A program made the position numbers and the translations under genes. Of a stretch of DNA of 64,000 bases, positions 34,124 to 42,759 are shown one piece after another. Position 1 is the first letter of the stretch, and each line of letters begins with the position of its first letter. The DNA comes from Leucobacter tenebrionis (GTDB lineage Bacteria; Actinomycetota; Actinomycetes; Actinomycetales; Microbacteriaceae), in the NCBI RefSeq assembly GCF_019884725.1, contig NZ_CP082322.1, positions 434,001 to 498,000 on the forward strand. The letters run 5' to 3'. The notes under the pieces were generated by a model. That model saw nothing but the letters and a program-made list of their open reading frames with translations, was not told where the DNA came from and made no database searches.

Positions 34124-34972
34124 CTACTCGTACTCGTAGAACCCGCGGCCCGATCCCTTGCCCAGGTATCCCTTGTCGATGTACTCGCGCTTGATGTACT
34201 CGGCGAACTCGCGCTGCACGGGGTCGGGGCTGTCCTTGCCGAGGTTGTAGGGGGTGGTCATCCCGACGACGTCGTAGATCTCGAACGGGCCCGTGGGCGC
34301 GCCGGTGGCGATCTTCCAGGTGCGGTCGATGTCCTCAGGGCTGGCGATGCCCTTCACGAGGAGAGCCGCGGCCGCGTTGAGGAACGGCACGAGCAGCGAG
34401 TTGAGCACGTAGCCCGGCTGCTCCTTGTGGATGCGGATCGGCACCATGCCGATCTCCTCAGCGAAGTGGGCGACCTGCTCGAACACCTCGGGGTCGGTGC
34501 CGGGGTGGCCCATCACCTCGCCGGTGTTCTTCGCCCACACCTCGTTGGCGAAGTGCAGTGCGAGGAACTTCTCGGGGCGACCGGTGAACGGGGCGATATC
34601 GCTCGGCAGCAGGGTCGAGGAGTTCGTGCAGAAGATCGTCTTCTCGGGGGCGACCGCGGCGACCTTCTCCCAGGTCTGCTGCTTGATGTCGAGGCGCTCG
34701 GGCACGGCCTCGATGATGATGTCGGCGTCCTTCACCGCGTCGGCGAGGTCCGAGCTGGTGCGGATGCGACCCACCGCCGCCTCCAGCTTCTCCGGCGTCG
34801 CATCGGGCAGGTCCCGCAGGTAGAGCGGCTTCAGGTACTCCCAGCGATCCGCGAGCTTCGCGAGGATCTCGTCGTTCAGATCGTAGGCGACGACGTTCTT
34901 GCCGGAGTAGGCGGACTGGAAGATGATCTGGGATCCGAGCACTCCGGTTCCGAGCACGGTGAGGTTCTGCAA
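34124..34972 (-). CDS. 3-hydroxyacyl-CoA dehydrogenase family protein
   Basis: This 282-residue NAD-dependent enzyme starts at TTG 34972 with QNLTVLGTGVLGSQI, the dinucleotide-binding loop, preceded by AGAAAGG at about 8 nt. A longer upstream frame has no family match. The motif EAVPERLDIKQ, the catalytic region NSSTLLPSDIAPFTGRPEKF with HFANEVW (His expected to be catalytic), and the C-terminal helical domain IASPEDIDRTWKIATGAPTGPFE are present. It would oxidise 3-hydroxyacyl-CoA (for example 3-hydroxybutyryl-CoA). It sits alone between ffh and ftsY, with no beta-oxidation genes nearby. Confidence 0.88.
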   Translation of the reverse strand: MQNLTVLGTGVLGSQIIFQSAYSGKNVVAYDLNDEILAKLADRWEYLKPLYLRDLPDATPEKLEAAVGRIRTSSDLADAVKDADIIIEAVPERLDIKQQTWEKVAAVAPEKTIFCTNSSTLLPSDIAPFTGRPEKFLALHFANEVWAKNTGEVMGHPGTDPEVFEQVAHFAEEIGMVPIRIHKEQPGYVLNSLLVPFLNAAAALLVKGIASPEDIDRTWKIATGAPTGPFEIYDVVGMTTPYNLGKDSPDPVQREFAEYIKREYIDKGYLGKGSGRGFYEYE

Positions 34973-35160
34973 GGGTGTTGCCTTTCTCGAATGGTGACCC
35001 CTTCTGGGGGCTGATCCGGTCCGGCGGTCGCAGCGTTCGGCTCGGCCGTCAGGCCTCACCTACCGGTCTACTCCCCCTGCGCACCCCGCGGGCGGGATTT
35101 CGCTGACAGCGAGAATGCCGGGCCTCTGGCTCGGGGCGGTAGTCGAAAGGCGGGTCAGGA

Positions 35161-36036
35161 TCACCCGACGAGCTGCTGGGCGAAGACGTGCGGGGTGAAA
35201 CCGGTGAGGTCGCCGATGCCCTCGCCCTGGCCGACGAGCTTGATGGGCAACCCGGTCTTCTGCTGCACCGACAGCACGAAGCCGCCCTTGGCCGAGCCGT
35301 CGAGCTTGGTGAGCACCAGCCCGGTCACGCCGGCGTGCTCGATGAATGCCTCGGCCTGCGCGAGGCCGTTCTGCCCGGTGGTCGCGTCGAGCACCAGCAG
35401 CACCTCGGCGACCGGCACCTGCTTCTCGATGACGCGCTTCACCTTGCCGAGCTCGTCCATGAGACCGCCCTTGGTCTGCAGCCGACCCGCCGTATCGATG
35501 ATGGCGATGTCGTAGCCCTCGTTCTTCGCCCGCTCGACGGTCTGGAACGCGACGGACGCCGGATCCTGCCCCTGCTGCTGCGGCTTCACGATGTCGACGC
35601 CGGCGCGATCGGCCCACGTTCCCAGCTGCTCGACCGCGGCAGCGCGGAACGTGTCGGCCGCTCCCACGATGATCCGCTTGTCGAAGGCGGTGAGGTACTT
35701 CGCGAACTTGCCGATGGTGGTGGTCTTGCCGACGCCGTTGACGCCCACCACCAGGATGACCGCGGGGCGCTCGGAGAGACGCAGCGTGGGATCGTAGGCC
35801 GCGAGGCGCTCCTCGATCGCGTCGCGCAGCATGCTGCGCATATGCTTCACCTCGGTGACGCGGTGCCGCTCGACGTCGGCGCGCAGCTGATCGAGGATGG
35901 AGTCGGTCACGTCCGGGCCGAAGTCGGCGGTGATCAGCGCGCTCTCGAGCTCGTCCCACGTCTCCTCCGTGATGAGCTCGGGGCCGGTGAAGAGGTTGCG
36001 GAACGCTTTCGAGAAGGACCAGGATCGCTCAGCCAT
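35161..36036 (-). CDS. ftsY: signal recognition particle receptor FtsY
   Basis: This 291-residue SRP receptor GTPase is of the short type common in actinobacteria, without a long acidic N-terminal domain. The N domain starts at residue 1 (SWSFSKAFRNLFTGPE). The G domain has GVNGVGKTTTIGK at about 98-110, DTAGRLQTKGGLM, TKLDGSAKGG and the last GIGDLTGFTP segment. It receives ribosome-SRP complexes at the membrane. TAGGAT is 6 nt before the ATG. A small hairpin lies about 50 bp past the stop. It follows smc after 45 bp. Confidence 0.97.
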   Translation of the reverse strand: MAERSWSFSKAFRNLFTGPELITEETWDELESALITADFGPDVTDSILDQLRADVERHRVTEVKHMRSMLRDAIEERLAAYDPTLRLSERPAVILVVGVNGVGKTTTIGKFAKYLTAFDKRIIVGAADTFRAAAVEQLGTWADRAGVDIVKPQQQGQDPASVAFQTVERAKNEGYDIAIIDTAGRLQTKGGLMDELGKVKRVIEKQVPVAEVLLVLDATTGQNGLAQAEAFIEHAGVTGLVLTKLDGSAKGGFVLSVQQKTGLPIKLVGQGEGIGDLTGFTPHVFAQQLVG

Positions 36037-36048
36037 GCCATGATCCTA
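36037..36048 (-). promoter_or_regulatory. -10 element of ftsY, leaderless type
   Basis: TAGGAT on the minus strand (36048-36043), 6 nt, then ATG 36036. An alternative ATG 5 nt upstream is out of frame. Confidence 0.5.
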
Positions 36049-36081
36049 TCGGGCCTGCGCCATTGCCCTGCGCTGCCCGCG

Positions 36082-39000
36082 CTACTGCTCGTCGCGGCCG
36101 ATCCGCTGCCCCACGACCGCACTGATGCCGTCCTGCCGCATCGATACGCCGTAGAGCGCGTCGGCGATCTCCATCGTGCGCTTCTGGTGGGTGATCACGA
36201 TCAGCTGCGAGTTCTCGCGCAGCCGCTCGAACACCTGCAGCAGTCGCCCGAGATTCGCGTCGTCGAGGGCAGCCTCGACCTCGTCGACGATGTAGAACGG
36301 ACTGGGCCGCGCCTGGAAGATCGCCATGAGCCACGCGACGGCGGCGAGGGAGCGCTCCCCTCCCGAGAGCAGCGAGAGGCGCTCCACCTTCTTGCCCGCC
36401 GGCTTCACCGCCATGTCGATGCCCGTGCCGAGCAGGTCGTCGGGGTCGCTCAGCGAGATCTCTCCCGAGCCGCCGGGGAAGAGGATCGGGAAGACCTCCG
36501 CGAACGCGGCCTTGGTGTCCTCGAACGCCGCGGCGAAGATGCCCTGCATCTTGCTGTCGAGCTCCTCGATGATCGCCAGCAGATCGGATCGGGTCTTGGC
36601 GAGATCCTTGAGCTGGTCGGCGAGGAAGCGGTGGCGCTGCTCGAGCGCGGCGAACTCCTCGAGCGCGAGCGGGTTGATGCGGCCGAGCTGCGAGAGGCGC
36701 TTCTCGGCCTTCGCGAGCCGCCGCTCCTGCTCCTCGCGCACGTAGGGAATAGTGGATTCGGCAGGCTCACGGGATGACTGCTCGGGCGCTTTCCGCTCCT
36801 GCTTCAGTCCCAGCTCCGCGGCCAGTTCGGCCTCCAGCGCGTTCGCGTACTCGGGTTCGGGATCCGGTTCGCCCGAGGGATCAGCAGATCGGGTGTCGGC
36901 CTCAACACCGTCGGCGTGCACCGGCACGGGCACGTCGGGTCCGTACTCCGCGATCAGCACGTCCTCCACGAGCCCGAGCTCGTTGCCCGAGCGCTCGAGC
37001 AGCGCCGAGAGCTGCAGCTTTCTCTCGTAGCTCTTCAGCTCGACGCCGTGCACCCGCTCGGTGAGGCTCTGCAGCTTCCGCCGCAGCTCCGACTCCTCCG
37101 ACCGCAGCAGCGTGAGCTCCTGGCTGTGCTTCGCCCGCTGCTGCTCGGCGGCCTGCTGGGCGAGGCGAGCCTCGGTGAGGGATCGATCGCAGGCGTCGAG
37201 GATCGCCGGCAGCATATCGGCCACGCGCTCGGCCTGCGCCGCCTGCCGCGACCGCAGCACGGCGCGGCGGGCCGCTTCCTCGGCGGCGTGACGCTCGGCC
37301 TCGAACTGCTCTTCGAGGCTGCGGCGGCGGGCCTCCGCGGCGCGGGCGCGCTCGCGGGCGGTCTCGAGTGCGAGCCGCAGCTCGACCTCCGCCACGCGGG
37401 CGCGCTCGACCTCGGCGAGCAGTTCGTCGCGCTGGCTCGCGTCAAGGATCGGCCGCGGTTCGGCCTCGGCCTCTGAGAACGCCTGCGCCGCGCGCTCCGC
37501 CTCCTGCGCGGCGGCCTCGATCGATTGCTCGACGGCGACGAGCGACTGCCGCGCGCGCTCCGCCTCGGCCTGAGCCGCCTCGGCCCGGGTCGACAGCCGG
37601 TTGCGCTCCTTCGCGGCCTCCGCGAGGCGGGCGTCCGCGGCCCGCAGCTCGGCGAAGGCCCTCTGGGCGTCGGTCTTCGCCCGGGAGGCGGCCTCGCGCA
37701 GCTCGGCCAGCTCGATCTCGGTCTCCGCGATCCGCTCGGCCACCTCGGCGCGCGCCTGCTCGGCCTGCTCCAGCTCCGCGGTGAGCTCGATGCGCGAGGG
37801 AGCGAGGGCCGATCCCCCGCTCAGGGTGTGCTCGGTGAGCACGTCTCCCCCGCCGGTGACGACCGTGTACGAGCCCCCCGGCCACCGCTCGCGCAACACG
37901 GCCGAGGCGCTGATCGCGGCCTCCAGATCGTCCGCGATGTAGCTGCGCGCGAGAAGCCCCCGCACCCCGGCCGGCGCCTCGAGGATCACGTCGACGGCGC
38001 GGATCGCCCCCTCGATCTCGGGGGCGGCATTCGCGCCGGGATCCGCTCCGCCTCCTGCACCGCTCCCGGCACTCGCCAGCACGGCCCGCAGCCGCCCGAG
38101 GTCCCGGTCGTGCGCTGCCGAAATCGCGAGCCCGGCCGCGGCCTCCGACTCGGCCAGCAGCGCGTCCGCGAAGACGCCGAGCGCCGCGCCGATGGCGGCC
38201 TCGGCTCCCTCGCGCACCCGCACGTGGTCGGAGACGCGGCCCGCGATGCCGTCGGGGGCATCGGCGAGCAGCGCGCCCGAGGCGTCGCGCTGGTCGAGGG
38301 ATCGCGTCAGCGCGCTCACCCGCGCTTCGAGCCCGGCGCGCTCCTGCTCGAGGGCGTGCAGCCGATCCCGCGCCTCGTCGCGCCGCTGCTCGGCGTCGCC
38401 CTGCCGATCCTGCGCCTCCCGATACGCCGCGTCCCAGTCGGCGATCCGCTCCCCCGCGTCGGCGTCCTTCGCGCCCGGATCCTCGGCCTCCGCCCGCTCC
38501 TCGAAGTCCGCGAGCTCCCGTCGCGCGGTCTCGGCCCGCTCCTCGGCCTGCGCGACCGCCTGCTCGCGTCTCGCCAGTTCCTGCGCGACCGCCGCCCGCT
38601 TCTGCTCGGCCGCCTCGGCCCGGCCCCGCAACTGCGACAGCTGCAGGTCGTGTTTCGAGACGAGGGCGCTCTGCGCAGCGATGTGCTCGTCGATCGCATC
38701 GAGCGCCTGCTGCGCACGGCGCGTCGCCGATCCTCCCCGCTCCCAGGCGGTCTCGGCCTCGGGGATCAGCGCCTCGAGCCGACGCACCTCCTCCGCGGCC
38801 TCGTCGACGGCCGCCCGCGTCAGCCGGTTCACCTGCTCGGGCGCCTCCGCCTGCGTGGCCAGGAAGGTGAGCCGCTGCTGGGTCTGCGAATAGAGCCCGC
38901 GCAGCTTCGACTGCACCGACTCGAGGCCGATGGTCACCCGCCGCGCAGCATCGAGCTCGTCGCTCTGCTGATCCTGCTCGAGGCGCTGGATGCGCAGCTG

Positions 39001-39795
39001 CTTCTGCTCCACCTGCTCCTGCAGCACGATGCGCTCCGAGTGCCGCTCGGCCTCGTCCTTCGCGAGTTCGTCGAGCTCGGCACGCAGGCGCGCCACGTCG
39101 TCGGCGAGCAGGCGCGCCTTCGCGTCGCGCACCTCAGCGGCGATCGACTGCGCCTGCTTCGCCACCTCGGCCTGCCGCCCCAGGGGTTTGAGCTGTCGCC
39201 GGATCTCCCCCGCCAGGTCGTTCAGACGCGTGAGGTTCGTCTCCATCGCGTCGAGCTTGCGCAGGGTGCGCTCCTTGCGGCGGCGATGCTTGAGGATCCC
39301 CGCCGCCTCCTCGATGAAGCCGCGCCGATCCTCGGGGGTCGCCCGCAGCACCGCGTCGAGCTGCCCCTGCCCGACGATCACGTGCATCTCGCGCCCGAGC
39401 CCCGAGTCGCTCAGCAGCTCCTGCACATCGAGCAGCCGGCAGCTCTCGCCGTTGATCGCGTACTCGCTCGACCCGTTGCGGAACAGCGTGCGGCTGATCG
39501 TCACCTCCGAGTACTCGATCGGCAGCGCGCCGTCGGAGTTGTCGATGGTCAGGCGCACCTCGGCCCGGCCGAGCGGCCCGCGGGTGGAGGTGCCCGCGAA
39601 GATCACGTCCTCCATCTTGCCGCCGCGCAGCGTCTTCGCACCCTGCTCGCCCATCACCCAGGCGAGCGCGTCGACGACGTTCGACTTGCCCGAGCCGTTC
39701 GGGCCCACGATCGCGGTGACGCCCGGCTCGAACTGGAAGGTCGTCGGCTGTGCGAAGGACTTGAAGCCCTTGAGCGTGAGGCTCTTGAGGTGCAC
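36082..39795 (-). CDS. smc: chromosome segregation protein SMC
   Basis: This 1237-residue SMC ATPase organises and segregates the chromosome. The head starts LKSLTLKGFKSFA with Walker A GPNGSGKSN at about 33-41. Two long coiled-coil arms rich in Glu, Ala and Arg flank a hinge at about residues 510-650 (GRVSDHVRV, GLLARSYIADDL). The C-terminal head has the signature LSGGERSLAAVAWLMAIF and Walker B PFYIVDEVEAALDD. I start it at GTG 39795, which follows GGAAAGGAAGG; the ATG at 39867 adds 24 residues that do not match the family. An insertion rich in Asp, Pro and Glu lies in the second arm (about nt 36,780-36,960). ScpA and ScpB are not in the window. Confidence 0.95.
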   Translation of the reverse strand: MHLKSLTLKGFKSFAQPTTFQFEPGVTAIVGPNGSGKSNVVDALAWVMGEQGAKTLRGGKMEDVIFAGTSTRGPLGRAEVRLTIDNSDGALPIEYSEVTISRTLFRNGSSEYAINGESCRLLDVQELLSDSGLGREMHVIVGQGQLDAVLRATPEDRRGFIEEAAGILKHRRRKERTLRKLDAMETNLTRLNDLAGEIRRQLKPLGRQAEVAKQAQSIAAEVRDAKARLLADDVARLRAELDELAKDEAERHSERIVLQEQVEQKQLRIQRLEQDQQSDELDAARRVTIGLESVQSKLRGLYSQTQQRLTFLATQAEAPEQVNRLTRAAVDEAAEEVRRLEALIPEAETAWERGGSATRRAQQALDAIDEHIAAQSALVSKHDLQLSQLRGRAEAAEQKRAAVAQELARREQAVAQAEERAETARRELADFEERAEAEDPGAKDADAGERIADWDAAYREAQDRQGDAEQRRDEARDRLHALEQERAGLEARVSALTRSLDQRDASGALLADAPDGIAGRVSDHVRVREGAEAAIGAALGVFADALLAESEAAAGLAISAAHDRDLGRLRAVLASAGSGAGGGADPGANAAPEIEGAIRAVDVILEAPAGVRGLLARSYIADDLEAAISASAVLRERWPGGSYTVVTGGGDVLTEHTLSGGSALAPSRIELTAELEQAEQARAEVAERIAETEIELAELREAASRAKTDAQRAFAELRAADARLAEAAKERNRLSTRAEAAQAEAERARQSLVAVEQSIEAAAQEAERAAQAFSEAEAEPRPILDASQRDELLAEVERARVAEVELRLALETARERARAAEARRRSLEEQFEAERHAAEEAARRAVLRSRQAAQAERVADMLPAILDACDRSLTEARLAQQAAEQQRAKHSQELTLLRSEESELRRKLQSLTERVHGVELKSYERKLQLSALLERSGNELGLVEDVLIAEYGPDVPVPVHADGVEADTRSADPSGEPDPEPEYANALEAELAAELGLKQERKAPEQSSREPAESTIPYVREEQERRLAKAEKRLSQLGRINPLALEEFAALEQRHRFLADQLKDLAKTRSDLLAIIEELDSKMQGIFAAAFEDTKAAFAEVFPILFPGGSGEISLSDPDDLLGTGIDMAVKPAGKKVERLSLLSGGERSLAAVAWLMAIFQARPSPFYIVDEVEAALDDANLGRLLQVFERLRENSQLIVITHQKRTMEIADALYGVSMRQDGISAVVGQRIGRDEQ

Positions 39796-39951
39796 GCCGC
39801 CCTTCCTTTCCGCGTCCGGCCTGCGCCGGCACTCGTGTTCCTCTGCGCTCCGGGGTCGGGCGCACACGATCGGCGGTGATCCGCCGATCTCTACGAGAGT
39901 ACCCGCCGTTCGGCCGCTTCCCCGCCATTGCGGGGGCGCGTGATCAGGAGC

Positions 39952-40007
39952 CGAGATACGAATTTCGCACCCGGGATCGCGACCGGGTATGCGAGATCCG
40001 TATCTCG
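39952..40007. terminator. imperfect palindrome between smc and the tetR gene
   Basis: CGAGATACG at 39952-39960 is matched by CGTATCTCG at 39999-40007, and inner blocks (TTCGCA / TGCGAG, CCCGG / CCGGG) continue the pairing over about 24 bp per arm with a 2-nt bulge. It starts 45 bp past the tetR stop and lies upstream of smc. It probably ends the tetR transcript. Confidence 0.5.
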
Positions 40008-40051
40008 ACGGGCGGGAGAGCTGGCGGGCTGAAGAGCTGGCGGGCGGGGCC

Positions 40052-40630
40052 TCAGGCCTCGGCGGTCTCGACGAGTATCCGCCACGGCCCTTCGAGGTCG
40101 GCTTCCGGCGGGAAGCGACCGGCCAGCTCCAGGGAGACGAGACCGTGCGCCGCGGCCCATATGAAGCGCGCCCGATCGTGATCCTCAGCGGTCTCGCCGA
40201 GCGCCTCGAGCACCGCAGTCATCGCTGCCGCCTCGACCCCCTCTTCGAGCAGCGAGCGGTCGAGGGGGCGTTCCGTCGCCAGGCGGTAGAGCTGGGGCGC
40301 GGCGAGGGCGTTCTCGCGGTACACCTCGGCGAAGCGCGCGATGAGGGTGGCGGCGGCAGCGGGCTCGGGATCGAGGGCGGGCTCGGGATCGAGGGCGGGC
40401 TCTGGATCCGCGTCACTCTCAGCCCCCTCCTCGAACGCGAGCGCGAGCCGTCGGAACCACCGCGAGATCAGCGCGTGCTCGAGGTCTTCGGCCCCGGAGA
40501 AGTGCTTGTAGAGGCTCGGCGGTCTGATCCCCGCCTCGCGGGCAACCGCGTTCATGCCGAAGCGCTCGATTCCGTCGCGCTCCAGCACACGCTCTGCGAG
40601 ATCCAGCAGCTGCGCGCGGCGCTCGCTCAC
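40052..40630 (-). CDS. TetR family transcriptional regulator
   Basis: This 192-residue regulator starts at GTG 40630, overlapping the membrane-protein stop by 4 nt. The N-terminal helix-turn-helix is at about 24-44 (MNAVAREAGIRPPSLYKHFSG). The ligand domain resembles the TetR-C13/WHG type (FAEVYRENALAAPQLYRLATERPL). A DPEPAL hexapeptide is repeated between the domains because of an 18-bp tandem repeat (40361-40411). The neighbour gene has a perfect 17-bp palindrome over its promoter (41028-41044), the likely operator, so this protein probably represses its own operon until a ligand binds. Confidence 0.88.
   Translation of the reverse strand: MSERRAQLLDLAERVLERDGIERFGMNAVAREAGIRPPSLYKHFSGAEDLEHALISRWFRRLALAFEEGAESDADPEPALDPEPALDPEPAAAATLIARFAEVYRENALAAPQLYRLATERPLDRSLLEEGVEAAAMTAVLEALGETAEDHDRARFIWAAAHGLVSLELAGRFPPEADLEGPWRILVETAEA
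40361..40411 (-). repeat. 18-bp tandem repeat in the tetR gene
   Basis: Units 40361-40378 and 40379-40396 are identical, with a partial third unit to 40411. They encode DPEPAL repeats in a linker after the DNA-binding domain. Confidence 0.9.
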
Positions 40631-41025
40631 CCGAACGCGCCGCCGACCGGGATGATGCTGCCGTCGGCGTCGCGGAACCCGTAGCCGAACGCACGATCCG
40701 CCGCGATGTGCACGAACCAGACGGCGCCCACGAGCGCGAGCGGCCAGAAGCCGTCGTCGAGGCCACCGGTGATGAAGAACGCGACGGCGCCGATCGCCAG
40801 CATGGCCAGCGGCACGGGCATGGAGTGCAGCGTGTTGTAGAGGCGCACCCGCTCGGCCTTGAGGCGGCCCCGCTCGGCGAAACCGCCGACGAGGGGGACG
40901 TCGGGCAGGATCGCGAAGAGCACCGCGATTCCCACGGCCGGCCAGCCGAGCGCGACGCACCAGAGCACCACGAAACCGAACCAGACGAGGGCGCTCATGC
41001 CCCAGGTCACCCGCATCATGTTCAT
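40627..41025 (-). CDS. small membrane protein, DUF4260-like, partner of the TetR regulator
   Basis: This 132-residue protein (from ATG 41025) has four hydrophobic segments and ends DRAFGYGFRDADGSIIPVGG, a segment that resembles DUF4260 proteins. No transport or enzyme motif is seen. It overlaps the regulator gene by 4 nt and is read first, which makes it the probable target or reporter of the regulated function. TAGCAT sits 7 nt before the ATG and inside a perfect palindrome. There is no ribosome binding site, so the transcript is probably leaderless. A longer frame to 41061 would place the operator inside the gene and is unlikely. Confidence 0.7.
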   Translation of the reverse strand: MNMMRVTWGMSALVWFGFVVLWCVALGWPAVGIAVLFAILPDVPLVGGFAERGRLKAERVRLYNTLHSMPVPLAMLAIGAVAFFITGGLDDGFWPLALVGAVWFVHIAADRAFGYGFRDADGSIIPVGGAFG

Positions 41026-41027
41026 TT

Positions 41028-41044
41028 GGCTAATGCTATTAGCC
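41028..41044 (-). promoter_or_regulatory. TetR operator overlapping a leaderless -10 element
   Basis: GGCTAAT-GCT-ATTAGCC is a perfect 17-bp palindrome with a 3-nt centre. On the minus strand it contains TAGCAT, whose last base is 7 nt from the ATG at 41025. Binding here would block the promoter directly. Confidence 0.7.
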
Positions 41045-41120
41045 GTTGGGATGCATCGCAAACTCAGCGGGCGCGGGACGGGATCGGGCTGAGGCTGCGG
41101 CGGTCATGGCCGATCACGCC

Positions 41121-41191
41121 GGCAGCGCCTGCGGGCAGCGCACGCGTGCGCGGGTAGCGCGCGCCGGCAACGCCTGCGAGCGGCGCACACC
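41121..41191. repeat. GC-rich direct repeat in the 315-bp gap before the HNH gene
   Basis: The gap 41026-41340 holds no gene that I can support. Its left half has two imperfect 26-bp direct repeats (41121-41146 and 41166-41191, sharing GGCAnCGCCTGCG and GCGCAC). Its right half is more AT-rich and should hold the HNH promoter. Confidence 0.5.
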
Positions 41192-41340
41192 CGCAGCGCA
41201 CATAGGCGGCGCACGCCCGCCTCGACACCCATGCGCTTCTTCCACTTGTAGGCAGCTCAATAACAATCCTCCCGAAACTTTGGAATATCCCCTCCGCCCG
41301 AGCCCCCATGAGTGTCAGTGGTCCCTGATGGAATGGCCCT

Positions 41341-42759
41341 ATGCAAGCTCTCCCCCATCTCATGACCGACGCTCAGCGCGACGCGCTGAACGCGGGCATC
41401 GGTGCGGTCGAGCAGATCGAGGTCGCGCTGCAGCAGCTCGAGTACCTCAAGGCGATGCACCTGGCGAGTCTGGCCCGACTCGCCTCGCAGATCGCGCGAG
41501 ACGAGGGGCACGCGGATCACGGCGAGCTCGTCCACCGTGCCGTCGAGGCCGAGGTCGCTGCCGCGACCCGCACCGGTCAGACCGCGGCCGCGCACCGCAT
41601 GAGCCACGCCGACCGGCTGTTCGACCGCTACGCCCAGACCGCCGCCGCGTTCTCCGAGGGCCGTCTCTCGCTGCGCCACACCCAGGTCATCGAGGAGGCG
41701 GGGCGGATCATCGCCGACGTGCAGGCCTGCGCCGCATACGAGCGAGAGGTGCTGCCGCTCGCCCTCGAACTCACCGCGCGGCAGCTACGGGCGCACGCGC
41801 TGCGCCTCGCGGAGCGCTTCGCTGAACGCGACATCGACCAGCGGCACCGCGACGCTAGGCAGCGACGCGGGGTGCGCATCGTGCCCCTCGAAGACGGCAT
41901 GGCCGAGCTGTGCGCCACGATCGGAGCGGTCGAGGCCTACGCCATCAAGGACCGCCTGGCGCGTATCGCCAGACGGACCCTCAGCGCCGATCATGGCGCT
42001 GCCACTGCCACTGCCACTGGCACTGGCACTGGCGCCGGCACTGGCGCCGGTGTCAGTGTCGGCACTGGCGCCGGTGTCGGCATCGGCGCCGGACATGCGG
42101 CAACCCCGGAGCACACGGCCGGGCCGGCGGCTCCCACCCTGCAACAGGCGCAGGCCGACGTGCTCACCGAACTGCTACTGGCAGGCAGCGCCGACGGCGC
42201 GGGCGAGCCGGCGTCGGGCATCGGCGACCCTCTGGGCGCGATCTCGGGTCGAGTTCAGGTCTCGGTGCCGGTGCTCACCCTCATCGGAGACGACTCCTGC
42301 GACAATGCAGCGTTCAGCGATCCCGCAGAGCTCGCCGGCTACGGTCCCATCGACAGCGAGACCGCCCGCAGGCTCGCCGGCGGCACCCTCGCATGGGAGC
42401 GGGTGCTCACCCACCCCGTCAGCGGCCTGGTGCTCACCGTGGACCGCTACCGCCCATCCGAAGATCTCAGGCGTCTGCTGGGGGCACGTGATCAGCGCTG
42501 CAGGTTCCCCGGGTGCACGCGCCGACTCGACCACTGCGACATCGACCACACGGTGGCTGCCGCACAGGGCGGGCCCACCGAGCTCGGCAATCTGGCGCAC
42601 CTCTGCCGCAAGCATCACACCCTCAAGCACTTCGAGATGCTCGGAGGTCGAGGCTGGAAACCGAGACAACGCCCGGGCGGGGTCTTGGAGTGGCGAAGTC
42701 CCACCGGACGCCGCTACGTCGACGCCCCGATAGCGTGCAGCGTCCAGAGGGTGACGTAG
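41341..42759 (+). CDS. HNH endonuclease, DUF222 ('13E12 repeat') family
   Basis: This 472-residue protein has the helical DUF222 domain over the first about 200 residues, a variable linker and a C-terminal HNH domain at about 380-425: CRFPGC, then CDIDHTVAAAQGGPTELGN and LCRKHHTLKH, with paired cysteines and histidines for metal binding. Members are numerous in actinobacterial genomes, usually as stand-alone copies, and their role is unclear; DNA nicking or cleavage is inferred from HNH. The linker is expanded by 16 hexamers of Gly/Ala/Thr codons (41995-42090). The 3' end overlaps the end of the convergent membrane gene by 46 bp. Confidence 0.9.
   Translation: MQALPHLMTDAQRDALNAGIGAVEQIEVALQQLEYLKAMHLASLARLASQIARDEGHADHGELVHRAVEAEVAAATRTGQTAAAHRMSHADRLFDRYAQTAAAFSEGRLSLRHTQVIEEAGRIIADVQACAAYEREVLPLALELTARQLRAHALRLAERFAERDIDQRHRDARQRRGVRIVPLEDGMAELCATIGAVEAYAIKDRLARIARRTLSADHGAATATATGTGTGAGTGAGVSVGTGAGVGIGAGHAATPEHTAGPAAPTLQQAQADVLTELLLAGSADGAGEPASGIGDPLGAISGRVQVSVPVLTLIGDDSCDNAAFSDPAELAGYGPIDSETARRLAGGTLAWERVLTHPVSGLVLTVDRYRPSEDLRRLLGARDQRCRFPGCTRRLDHCDIDHTVAAAQGGPTELGNLAHLCRKHHTLKHFEMLGGRGWKPRQRPGGVLEWRSPTGRRYVDAPIACSVQRVT
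41995..42090 (+). repeat. hexanucleotide repeat tract in the HNH gene
   Basis: Sixteen 6-bp units of the kind GGCACT, GCCACT and GGCGCC run in frame and encode a flexible Gly/Ala/Thr/Val stretch. The tract can change length by slippage without loss of frame. Confidence 0.85.

Noticed and set aside
37525..39879. 784-residue open frame antisense to smc
   Set aside because: Leu/Arg/Gly-rich mirror of the smc coiled coil, with no ribosome binding site or family resemblance.
41026..41340. RNA gene in the gap before the HNH gene
   Set aside because: No cloverleaf or other conserved RNA pattern could be traced; only GC-rich direct repeats are visible.
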